From positions 1-8,099 of the forward strand of contig JAKPOE010000349.1 of NCBI GenBank assembly GCA_029548025.1: DNA of 8,099 nt, written 5' to 3'. The notes under the pieces are model-generated. The model was not told the origin of the DNA. It did not search any database and worked only from the letters and a program-made list of their open reading frames with translations. Each line of letters starts with the position of its first letter. Position 1 is the stretch's first letter. This stretch comes from Spirochaetota bacterium (GTDB lineage Bacteria; Spirochaetota; UBA4802; UB4802). Both the position numbers and the translations under genes were made by a program. Below are positions 1 to 6,256 of this stretch, piece by piece.

Positions 1-126
1 ACACTGGGATTTGGCGATGAGGCAAAGCTTGTGCGTGAAATTATGACAGCAATATTCAGAGCTGGCGCTGATATGGTAATTTCATATCATACATGTGATA
101 TTTTGAAAAACAGATGGTTTGATTAG
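1..126 (+). CDS. hemB: Delta-aminolevulinic acid dehydratase (porphobilinogen synthase), C-terminal end only
   Basis: The window opens inside this gene; 41 codons and a TAG stop are visible. HemB condenses two 5-aminolevulinate molecules to porphobilinogen in the cytoplasm, an early step of haem and other tetrapyrrole synthesis. The visible tail matches the end of the family: a helix with the pattern REIMTAIFRAGADMVISY, corresponding to the usual 'RAGAD-hydrophobic-Y' ending just before the C-terminus. The catalytic lysines and metal-binding residues lie upstream, outside the window, so activity cannot be judged. The stop codon overlaps the ribosome binding site of hemL, the next enzyme gene of the same pathway, so the two are almost certainly co-transcribed. 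The identification relies on a short tail plus the hemL neighbour. Confidence 0.85.
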   Translation, partial: TLGFGDEAKLVREIMTAIFRAGADMVISYHTCDILKNRWFD

Positions 127-130
127 GAGG
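125..130 (+). promoter_or_regulatory. Ribosome binding site of hemL, overlapping the hemB stop codon
   Basis: A perfect AGGAGG lies 5 bases before the hemL ATG and shares two bases with the TAG stop of hemB. This fixes the hemL start and suggests translational coupling of the two haem genes. Confidence 0.85.
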
Positions 131-135
131 ATTGC

Positions 136-1428
136 ATGGCATTAATTACATCAAAATCAAAAGAATTATATGCACAGGCATGTAAATACCTTCCTGGAGG
201 TGTTAATTCGCCGGTGCGTGCATTCAGATCAGTGGGAGGATATCCCCTGTACTTTAAGTTAGGGAAGGGCTCGCACATCATTGATGAAGATGGTAATGAA
301 TTTATTGATTACTGCATGTCATGGGGTCCACTTATTTTAGGTCATGCTGACAATGATGTGGTAAAAGCAATCCAGCAAATAGCCGAAAACGGAACAAGCT
401 TTGGTGCTCCCCACGCAGCAGAAATTGATATTGCCAGACTTGTTGTTGATTCGTTTCCGTGTATGCAAAAGCTTCGCTTTGTTAATTCAGGTACTGAGGC
501 AACCATGAGTGCAATACGTCTTGCACGGGGATTTACCGGTAACAGTAAAATAATAAAATTTGATGGATGTTACCACGGTCATGCTGATTTTCTTCTGGTT
601 GCTGCTGGTTCAGGTCTTGCAACATTTGGTATGCCTGATTCGGCGGGTGTAACAAAGGGTAATGCAAAGGATACGATAGTTATTCCCTATAATGACGTGG
701 ATGCTCTTCACCAGGTACTATCGCACAATGATGATATTGCATGTTGCATTATAGAGCCTGTTTGCTGCAATTATGGCTTGATTTTGCCGGAAGGTGATTA
801 TTTACAAAAGGTACGGGATCTATGTACACGATATCATGTACTGCTGATCTTTGATGAAGTTATTACAGGATTTCGTCTGGCACGGGGTGGCGCTCAGGAA
901 CGTTTTGGTGTTAAGGCTGATATTACAACGCTGGGCAAGATTGCAGGTGGAGGTTTGCCTGTGGGTGTGTATGGGGCTTCTCATGAGATAATGTCAAAGG
1001 TTGCACCTGATGGTCCTGTATATCAGGCAGGTACATTATCAGGCAACCCCATAGCAATAGCCGCTGGTATCGCAACACTTCAAAAGCTTGTTCCGTCTGC
1101 ATATCAAAAGCTTGAACAGTTAGGTCAATACTTTGAGGATGCAATGCAACCTGTTGTTAAGCGCTTTGGCGGGCGTTTTCTTTTTGTCAGGTTTGCATCA
1201 ATATTTGCTTTATACTTTACCGATGACGACAACATTACCAGCGTTGATATGGTAAAGGAATGTAACATGCAGCAGTTTGCTCAATTTCACAGGGAGATGT
1301 TGGAGCGGGGGATATACCTTTCTCCATCAGGGTATGAAGTTGGATTTTTATCGATAGCTCATACAAAAGAGGACATCGATACAACAGTAATAGCAATTGA
1401 TGAATCACTTGCCGTTGTCCTGAGTTAA
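136..1428 (+). CDS. hemL: Glutamate-1-semialdehyde 2,1-aminomutase
   Basis: HemL is a cytoplasmic PLP enzyme that converts glutamate-1-semialdehyde to 5-aminolevulinate, the precursor used by HemB. The 430-residue length is normal for the family. Visible signatures are the N-terminal PGGVNSPVRAF motif (20-30), NSGTEATMSAIRLAR (117-131) for cofactor phosphate binding, the YHGHAD segment (146-151), FDEVITGFR (239-247) with the aspartate that contacts the pyridine ring, and TTLGKIAGGGLPVG (264-277) whose Lys268 is the expected Schiff-base lysine. The ending (LSPSGYEVGFLSIAHT) is also typical. One small oddity is EPVCCNYG (207-214), where most members have EPVAGNMG. The gene directly follows hemB, implying a C5-pathway haem operon that continues leftward. 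Its last 24 bases overlap the end of the convergent sensor gene, so no terminator fits between them. Confidence 0.97.
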   Translation: MALITSKSKELYAQACKYLPGGVNSPVRAFRSVGGYPLYFKLGKGSHIIDEDGNEFIDYCMSWGPLILGHADNDVVKAIQQIAENGTSFGAPHAAEIDIARLVVDSFPCMQKLRFVNSGTEATMSAIRLARGFTGNSKIIKFDGCYHGHADFLLVAAGSGLATFGMPDSAGVTKGNAKDTIVIPYNDVDALHQVLSHNDDIACCIIEPVCCNYGLILPEGDYLQKVRDLCTRYHVLLIFDEVITGFRLARGGAQERFGVKADITTLGKIAGGGLPVGVYGASHEIMSKVAPDGPVYQAGTLSGNPIAIAAGIATLQKLVPSAYQKLEQLGQYFEDAMQPVVKRFGGRFLFVRFASIFALYFTDDDNITSVDMVKECNMQQFAQFHREMLERGIYLSPSGYEVGFLSIAHTKEDIDTTVIAIDESLAVVLS

Positions 1429-2472
1429 CCGTTTATCCTGAGGCAGTGATATTTTAAAATGCATGGTTTTATGAGTAAGGCTTGAAGTGATAATACCGCC
1501 ATGGAGCATGATGATACGCTGGGCAATGCAAAGATTAAATGTTTCTACATTAGAGCGTGTTGTATAAAATGGATCAAAAAGATAGGGCAAGTCTTCTTCA
1601 GCTATAATGTCGGTTATGCACTGCAGATGAATGATCAACTCATAGGATGTCCCATAGCAATGGAGCACTATATCTTCCGCTTTTGTATGCTCAGCAACAA
1701 ATTCAATAATCTGGGTAATGGCAAAGCGTAATTTGTCATAATCAATATACATGGTATAATTTTTTTCAGATTCTATATTTAATTGCAATTTTTTGTTAAA
1801 CTGGCTGGCAGCAGCTATAAAGGTTGACTCCTGTTCTTGCATAAATTTTGTAATACTATATGCTGCTAAATTAACTCGTTTTAAATCTCCCATTTCCTCA
1901 ATCTGTTGTGTTAAATAGTTAAGGCGTTCAGCATTGTCTACAATATATTGTAAATATTTTTTGGCTTCATTATGATCAATGCCTTCATCACATTTTCGTA
2001 TAAGCAAGTTGGCATACCCGCCAATAGAAACTAAAGGGTTCCTTACTTCATGGGCGATGCTGTCTGCCAGCTGTTTAAGCGATTCAAACCTATCTAAGTA
2101 GTTTTTACGTATCTGACTGATGAGTTGCTGCTGTTGTTGGTGCAATTTATGCAAACGGGTGGTGTCGGTTATAACAAATGCAATTAAGAAAGAATTGTCA
2201 TCATTAATTGCAATTGCATTGAGCGTATAGTGATGGATTCTTTTTTTTACTTTTAAACTTATGTGTTCACCAATAACTTCAGCATCAGGTTGTAGTGTAT
2301 TAACCAGGTTAATTATCGTTTCATTCTCTAAAAGTAGAGTTTTGCCATCTGATTTAACAAAAATTTGTCCTTTTTCATTATTAAAAATAACATTGTGATT
2401 TTTATCAATAATAATAATAGCATCATTGACCAGATCGAAAAGATTAATAAGTTTTGACGATGAATGTAGCAT
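1405..2472 (-). CDS. PAS/HisKA sensor protein with a degenerate histidine-kinase ATPase domain
   Basis: This is a 355-residue cytoplasmic protein with no membrane segment. Residues about 8-105 look like a PAS sensor domain (LVNDAIIIIDKNHNVIFNN). A glutamine-rich coiled coil follows (about 107-130). The HisKA dimerisation domain has a textbook H box, SIAHEVRNPL, with phospho-acceptor His141. The C-terminal half aligns in layout with HATPase_c, including EEDLPYLFDPFYTTR (292-306) and the final LHGG (323-326). The ATP-binding residues are missing, however: the N box reads AITQIIEFVAEHT without its asparagines, the G1 box (DxGxG) is replaced by CITDIIAEED, and the G2 box (GxGLGL) by ETFNLCIAQ. 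It may be a pseudokinase or phosphotransfer protein rather than an active kinase. In-frame TAA and TGA codons lie just upstream, so ATG 2472 is the earliest ATG start; its ribosome binding site is weak. It lies 47 bases after the radical SAM gene, probably in one operon. No response regulator is visible. Confidence 0.88.
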   Translation of the reverse strand: MLHSSSKLINLFDLVNDAIIIIDKNHNVIFNNEKGQIFVKSDGKTLLLENETIINLVNTLQPDAEVIGEHISLKVKKRIHHYTLNAIAINDDNSFLIAFVITDTTRLHKLHQQQQQLISQIRKNYLDRFESLKQLADSIAHEVRNPLVSIGGYANLLIRKCDEGIDHNEAKKYLQYIVDNAERLNYLTQQIEEMGDLKRVNLAAYSITKFMQEQESTFIAAASQFNKKLQLNIESEKNYTMYIDYDKLRFAITQIIEFVAEHTKAEDIVLHCYGTSYELIIHLQCITDIIAEEDLPYLFDPFYTTRSNVETFNLCIAQRIIMLHGGIITSSLTHKTMHFKISLPQDKRLTQDNGK

Positions 2473-2519
2473 AATGTTTCATTAATAATTATGAATTGTA
2501 ATGAAGTCAATCATAAATT

Positions 2520-3416
2520 CTATCGGTCAAATCTCCATAAACCTGCAGCTTTAGCCCATTGCAATGCCTGATTAAATTCTTCCAGTGTTATGTATCTTCC
2601 CAGTGCAGGGTGTTCCCGTGCTCTGTATGCAGGGTGGTACTGAGCCATAATATTTATATAGGTATCAATTGAAAGTTTTGCAATTTCCTTAAACACCAGA
2701 TCCGAGCGAGCACTATTCTCAGGGATCACCAAGTGCCTTATAAGCAAGCCGCGCTTTGCTATCCCATGTTCTATCACCAAATCGCCAGCCTGACGATGCA
2801 TTTCCCTGATTGCAGCAGTTGCGTGGTGTGGATAATCAGGTGCACCGCTTAAATGTTTTGCAACTGTTTCATCCATGTATTTAAAATCGGGCATATAGAT
2901 GTCTATTATGCCGTCAAGCAATTGTAATGTTTCCACCGCATCGTATCCGCCACTGTTGTATACCAGCGGAATAGTAAGACCGCGTTCAATTGCATACGGC
3001 AATGCTTCAACAATCTGTGCCGCAACATGTGTTGGGCTGACGAGGTTTATATTGTGGCATCCCTTTTGCTGTAATCTTATCATAACATCGGCTAACTGTT
3101 CGGGGCTAACCGGTTTACCGTTAGGCATCTGCGATATATCCCAGTTTTGACAAAAGATACACGAAAGGTTGCAATTGGCAAAGAAGATGGTACCGGAGCC
3201 ATGACTTCCAACAAGGCATGATTCTTCACCAAAATGAGCATGGTATGTGGCAACTATCGCCATAACACCGGTACGGCATTTACCTGTTTTTATGCGCCGG
3301 TCAATTCTACATCGATGAGGACACAGCGTACAACAGGTAAGAATATTCTGTAAGGCATCGATCCTTTTTTTAAGCTCGCCGGTATGATAGAGTGTAAGAT
3401 ATGACGGATAATACAT
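2520..3416 (-). CDS. Radical SAM protein, pyruvate formate-lyase activating enzyme-like (PflX/COG1313 type)
   Basis: With the start chosen here the protein has 298 residues. The 4Fe-4S/SAM motif C-x3-C-x2-C is clear: CNLSCIFCQNW, with Cys82, Cys86 and Cys89. Before it lies a second cysteine cluster, CCTLCPHRC plus GKC (Cys28, 29, 32, 36, 47), characteristic of PflA-like proteins of this family and possibly binding a further metal or cluster. NINLVSPTH and VYNSGGY segments, expected of the TIM-barrel core, follow. Family members cleave SAM to a 5'-deoxyadenosyl radical; the substrate of this subgroup is not established and none is named here. The frame stays open to an ATG at 3455 (311 residues). 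I prefer the ATG at 3416 because AAGGA sits 5 bases ahead of it and because family members characteristically begin M-Y-x-P-S-Y. The start lies inside the 3' end of a nucleotidyltransferase gene remnant. The sensor protein gene follows in the same direction. Confidence 0.92.
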   Translation of the reverse strand: MYYPSYLTLYHTGELKKRIDALQNILTCCTLCPHRCRIDRRIKTGKCRTGVMAIVATYHAHFGEESCLVGSHGSGTIFFANCNLSCIFCQNWDISQMPNGKPVSPEQLADVMIRLQQKGCHNINLVSPTHVAAQIVEALPYAIERGLTIPLVYNSGGYDAVETLQLLDGIIDIYMPDFKYMDETVAKHLSGAPDYPHHATAAIREMHRQAGDLVIEHGIAKRGLLIRHLVIPENSARSDLVFKEIAKLSIDTYINIMAQYHPAYRAREHPALGRYITLEEFNQALQWAKAAGLWRFDR

Positions 3417-3543
3417 AACTATCCTTAGTTTGATCATTCCGTGAATACGAACCATAGATTGCTATAGAGCAAACCTTGAAATGATCTTTTAAAAAATCTT
3501 TATTTGCGTGTAATAGTGAAAGTATTTCTTCAATGTCTTTCAT
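3370..3543 (-). pseudogene. Truncated MNT-type nucleotidyltransferase N-terminus (remnant ORF, 57 codons)
   Basis: This short minus-strand frame starts at ATG 3543 and ends at TAA 3370-3372. Its first 42 residues read like the start of a minimal nucleotidyltransferase (MNT; the antitoxin half of HEPN-MNT pairs is one such family): an amphipathic helix (DIEEILSLLHANKDFLKDHF), then the strand-turn SIAIYGSYSRNDQTKDS with the Gly-Ser nucleotide-binding motif at 31-32. In intact members the next residues are the catalytic Asp-x-Asp. Here the sequence changes to Tyr-Val-Leu and then to 13 residues that are simply another frame of the radical SAM gene. The homology thus stops within a few bases of the radical SAM start codon, which points to a deletion junction. 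Without the aspartates it cannot be an active transferase. No good ribosome binding site precedes it. It could still be translated as a leader coupled to the radical SAM gene. Recognition is by motif only. Confidence 0.6.
3422..3426 (-). promoter_or_regulatory. Ribosome binding site deciding the radical SAM start
   Basis: On the minus strand AAGGA lies 5 bases upstream of ATG 3416. The two alternative upstream ATGs at 3455 and 3437 have no properly spaced site. The motif is also the Lys-Asp codon pair (AAG GAT) of the truncated nucleotidyltransferase reading frame. Confidence 0.7.
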
Positions 3544-3567
3544 GGTTTTTTTATGGTCACATTCAGC

Positions 3568-3573
3568 ATTATA
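3568..3573 (-). promoter_or_regulatory. Possible -10 element for the remnant/radical SAM/sensor unit
   Basis: On the minus strand a perfect TATAAT lies 24 bases upstream of ATG 3543, in an AT-rich stretch. I see no good -35 box at the right distance, so this is a weak promoter candidate only. The 167-base gap 3544-3710 otherwise holds AT-rich sequence with two short imperfect inverted repeats and no convincing gene. Confidence 0.3.
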
Positions 3574-3710
3574 CTATACAATCATAATTTATATGATACT
3601 TTCAAAACAGCGATAGTACAATAAAAATGTATAATACTAATACATATCGGAAATGGCAAATATTGTCAAGAATATTGCTTTGTATTTATAAAATGCACAT
3701 GAGGTATCCT

Positions 3711-4697
3711 TTACGGAACTCTATAGTGTTTATTTTGATCCATGGGGTTACGCATGTAATAATCATTTATTGTTTTAATAATATCATCTATTGCTGAAAG
3801 CTTGCGGATTATAGTAAAAAGCTCATGCCCAAAGGTGCAGTTTTTTGCAAAGTAAAAACAAAATCGGTGTGCCCTGCTTTTATGAAGTTTTTGCGGGAGC
3901 ATTGTTTGTATGTTGGTAAGTACATCTATCCAGAGAGCAGCATGGTCGATAGTTACTGTTAATGGATTGTTATTGTAAAGAGCATTGCACAGTGCAAAAA
4001 TCCACGGTTGTTGTACGGCTGCTCTGCCAATCATAATGCCGGCGCACCGTGTTTGATGTAACCGCTGCATGGCAAGCTGTGGCGTTGTAATATCACCATT
4101 GCCAATTATGGGGATTGCAGCATGCTTAACAATTTCATCAATGACATCCCACTTTGCGCTACGGCTAAAACCCCACTTTGCAGCTCGTGGATGCAGGGTA
4201 ATGGCGTTAACCCCTTCATCCTGCAGCATCACAATGAACTGCTTTAAGTAGTCCATATCTATATCATGATACCCCGCACGCATTTTAACCGTTAAAAGGT
4301 TTTTTACCGCTTTACGGCAGCTTTTAACAATATCCCTTGCATGGCGCATATCTACAAGCAATTGCGCACCGCATCCAGCCTTAACGATATGGGGAGCACT
4401 GCATGCCATATTGATGTCGATGCCATCACAGCCATAATCCTGCAGGATGGAGGCGGCATTTGCCATGATAGCAGGATTGTTGCCAACTATTTGATAAAAA
4501 AAAGGTGTGTCAAACCCATGGCGTTGTACCAGTGGTTCATTGTGGGGTGCTTTTGCATTGATAGCACCGCTTGCAAGCATCTCAGAGTAGAGTACAACCT
4601 CACCGCAAAATTGCTTTATGACTTTGCGCAGTGCAGGTGTACTCACCTCTGCCATGGGAGCAAGGAAGAATGTATAGCTATGGTTGTTGATAAGCAT
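3711..4697 (-). CDS. dus: tRNA-dihydrouridine synthase family protein
   Basis: Dus enzymes use FMN and NADPH to reduce uridines in the D loop and neighbouring regions of tRNA. The 328-residue length is usual. Family marks are the N-terminal FFLAPMAEVSTPALRK (10-25) for FMN binding, YSEM (37-40), the catalytic loop DINMACSAPHIVKAGCGAQL (94-113) with the expected proton donor Cys99, VKMRAGY (137-143), LHPRAAKWGFSRSAKWDVI (168-186), IIGNGDI (197-203) and IMIGRAAVQQPWIF (221-234), plus a helical C-terminus. The catalytic loop deviates from the common NxGCP pattern (here NMACS), so the exact subfamily and target uridine cannot be told. The start lacks a clear ribosome binding site. It lies 4 bases after the stop of the small membrane protein gene, suggesting translational coupling, and the LAPMA motif requires a start this far upstream. 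Confidence 0.93.
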   Translation of the reverse strand: MLINNHSYTFFLAPMAEVSTPALRKVIKQFCGEVVLYSEMLASGAINAKAPHNEPLVQRHGFDTPFFYQIVGNNPAIMANAASILQDYGCDGIDINMACSAPHIVKAGCGAQLLVDMRHARDIVKSCRKAVKNLLTVKMRAGYHDIDMDYLKQFIVMLQDEGVNAITLHPRAAKWGFSRSAKWDVIDEIVKHAAIPIIGNGDITTPQLAMQRLHQTRCAGIMIGRAAVQQPWIFALCNALYNNNPLTVTIDHAALWIDVLTNIQTMLPQKLHKSRAHRFCFYFAKNCTFGHELFTIIRKLSAIDDIIKTINDYYMRNPMDQNKHYRVP

Positions 4698-4701
4698 TTA
4701 G

Positions 4702-5016
4702 CTATTGCAATGTGCATCCAAAACGGTCATTGGTATAGTGCGCTTTACTTGTTTTACCAAGAGCCGAAGCCGTTACACTCTTTTCATTATGGTCAACCGA
4801 ATATGATGAAACAGGAAGGTCAAGTTTTGACCATTGCAGACATTGCTCTTCAGACCTTTGCTCAACAAATAAGCATGAACACATGAATTTAGAAAAAGCA
4901 CCGGAAACCATTGGTCTAAAATTGTTGATATCATTCCAATTGGTTATCGTCACAATTCCAATGATGATTATTATAATAAACAGTATCATAACGAGTATTT
5001 TCATAATTTTTTTCAT
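4702..5016 (-). CDS. Small membrane-anchored protein resembling the N-terminal domain fused to serine hydrolases elsewhere
   Basis: The protein has 104 residues. Residues 1-6 are positively charged and 7-24 form a very hydrophobic, isoleucine-rich segment, so it is either a membrane anchor or an uncleaved signal. The exported remainder contains CSCLFVEQRSEEQC (46-59), SVDHNEKSVTAS (73-84) and a terminal GCTL (100-103). From memory, the combination 'CS-x-hydrophobic-FV-x-x-R-S...VD...VTAS...GC-x-L' occurs as an N-terminal extension of many proteobacterial beta-lactamase-family serine hydrolases. Here it is a free-standing gene 4 bases downstream of exactly such a hydrolase and 4 bases upstream of dus. 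An AAAGGTGA ribosome binding site that includes the hydrolase stop codon supports the start at 5016. The four cysteines could form disulfides outside the cytoplasm. Function is unknown; a partner or anchoring role for the hydrolase is an inference. Confidence 0.75.
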   Translation of the reverse strand: MKKIMKILVMILFIIIIIIGIVTITNWNDINNFRPMVSGAFSKFMCSCLFVEQRSEEQCLQWSKLDLPVSSYSVDHNEKSVTASALGKTSKAHYTNDRFGCTLQ

Positions 5017-5020
5017 GGTA

Positions 5021-5028
5021 TCACCTTT
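5021..5028 (-). promoter_or_regulatory. Ribosome binding site of the small membrane protein, overlapping the upstream stop codon
   Basis: On the minus strand AAAGGTGA lies 4 bases before ATG 5016, and its last three bases are the TGA stop of the serine hydrolase gene. This arrangement favours coupled translation of the two proteins. Confidence 0.7.
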
Positions 5029-6235
5029 TACTAATACTATCGATTATAAGTTTTAAAAAAGTATTGATGTTAAATGTATCATCCCGGTTATCACCGGTAT
5101 ATACTATAACCATATCAAGAGAAGGTATAATAAAGATATACTGGCCCCAATGTCCCATGGCTATGAACATATCGTCAGGAGCATCGGGAAATGCTCGTTT
5201 CATATTTTTTTCCGGAATATCACGGTTAAGCCACCATAAAGCGCCATACGCTGGATCAGCCATATCACTTTTTGAAAGTTTGGTTGTATAGTATGCCGGG
5301 GCGATAGTTGTTGAATATGCAACCCATCCCTGGGGAAGTAAGCGTTTGCCTTCCCATATACCATCGTTTAGAAAAAGATAGCCAAACCGTGCCATATCCT
5401 GCGAAGTGGTGAAGATATATGAAGATCCGACAAATGTTCCTGCCACGTCGCGTTCCCATACAACTTTTTTCATACCAATAACGTTGAAGAGCTTTTCCCA
5501 TGGATATTGCTCATATTCTCTTGCACTCATGGTATTTTTAAGCATAGCCATTAAAAGATTTGGGGTTGGACTGGCATATTCCCATTTTTCACCGGGATTT
5601 GCTTCCAGGTCCTGAGAAGCGGCATATGCAGCCATATCGGTATGTCCTATGGTAAACAGCATTGCATTTACCGTTGATTTAAGCGGTGAAGCTTCATACG
5701 TTTCATTTGAATACAATCCGGAGCTCATGCGCATAAGGTGATCAACGGTAATGTTTTTATGCTGTCCGCGATTTAACGAAGGATAAAATTTCCATGCAGG
5801 ATCACTCAAGGATAATTTTCCTTCTTTTATTGCAATGCCAAAAAGGGCATTGGTAAATGATTTTGATACTGACCATGTAATGTGCACCTTGTTTCTGGTA
5901 AATTCACCGGCATACTTTTCATATACTATATAGCCATTTTTTACAATGATGACGCTATCAGTTCGTATGCCCTTGCGTTCAGATTCAGGTTGTAATCGTG
6001 AAAACGCATACAACTCCATTTTTTTTAGGTCCTGTGAGTTCATTCCCACATCTTCAGGTTTTTTAACCTTCCATTCTTTTGTTGGCCAGTAGTCCCGTTG
6101 AGTAGCTGGCTTTTTAAAATTTGATGTTCCAGTAACATTACCCTGTTGTTCATCTGCTTCTGTGATGCAGGTAAATAGTACAATTAAACAAACAACCAGA
6201 ATACCTTTGATACTGTGTCTATTCAAATTGCTCAT
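5021..6235 (-). CDS. Exported beta-lactamase-family serine hydrolase (class C / PF00144 type)
   Basis: With the chosen start at 6235 the protein has 404 residues; an ATG at 6247 would add four. The N-terminus (basic NRHSIK, then GILVVCLIVLFTC) is a signal peptide. A cysteine follows LFT, a non-classical lipobox that could still be lipidated in spirochaete-like systems. Numbered from this start, the catalytic SxxK motif is SVSK (Ser122, Lys125), the second motif is YAS (Tyr220), and the third is HWG (362-364) in GHWGQYIFIIPSLDMVIVY, all typical of penicillin-binding-protein-like serine hydrolases. DHLMRMSSGL and PAYGALWWLN are further family segments. Members include esterases, amide hydrolases and peptidases; the substrate cannot be read from sequence, and resistance to beta-lactams should not be assumed. 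It is the first gene of a three-gene unit with the small anchored protein and dus. A run of Gs 4 bases ahead of ATG 6235 supports that start. Confidence 0.92.
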   Translation of the reverse strand: MSNLNRHSIKGILVVCLIVLFTCITEADEQQGNVTGTSNFKKPATQRDYWPTKEWKVKKPEDVGMNSQDLKKMELYAFSRLQPESERKGIRTDSVIIVKNGYIVYEKYAGEFTRNKVHITWSVSKSFTNALFGIAIKEGKLSLSDPAWKFYPSLNRGQHKNITVDHLMRMSSGLYSNETYEASPLKSTVNAMLFTIGHTDMAAYAASQDLEANPGEKWEYASPTPNLLMAMLKNTMSAREYEQYPWEKLFNVIGMKKVVWERDVAGTFVGSSYIFTTSQDMARFGYLFLNDGIWEGKRLLPQGWVAYSTTIAPAYYTTKLSKSDMADPAYGALWWLNRDIPEKNMKRAFPDAPDDMFIAMGHWGQYIFIIPSLDMVIVYTGDNRDDTFNINTFLKLIIDSISKR

Positions 6236-6239
6236 GGCA

Positions 6240-6245
6240 CCCCCC
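6240..6245 (-). promoter_or_regulatory. G-run ribosome binding site of the serine hydrolase
   Basis: On the minus strand GGGGGG lies 4 bases before ATG 6235 and inside the four-codon extension that would result from the ATG at 6247. It therefore favours the shorter protein. A similar six-G run precedes darG. Confidence 0.5.
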
Positions 6246-6256
6246 ATTAATTTTTT

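Noticed and set aside
923..1144. A minus-strand open frame inside hemL
   Set aside because: Antisense to a clearly conserved part of HemL that includes Lys268; the peptide looks random.
3417..3455. Longer radical SAM start at ATG 3455
   Set aside because: No ribosome binding site at a proper distance, and the added 13 residues are another frame of the nucleotidyltransferase remnant.
3626..3644. Inverted repeat ATGTAT...ATACAT in the gap after dus
   Set aside because: Six-base AT-only arms are expected by chance in such sequence; there is no linked promoter or gene start to give it meaning.
3656..3678. Possible terminator hairpin downstream of dus
   Set aside because: GCAATATT and its near-complement form only a weak, AT-rich, bulged stem, and no T run follows on the minus strand.
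4341..4886. A 181-codon open frame on the + strand
   Set aside because: It lies antisense to the dus gene and the small membrane protein, both of which have recognisable motifs; its own translation shows no domain and no ribosome binding site. It is a shadow frame.
6154..6165. Lipoprotein signal (LFTC) in the serine hydrolase
   Set aside because: The residues before the cysteine do not match the classical lipobox (a small residue is required in front of it). Kept only as a remark in the gene entry because looser lipoboxes exist in spirochaetes.
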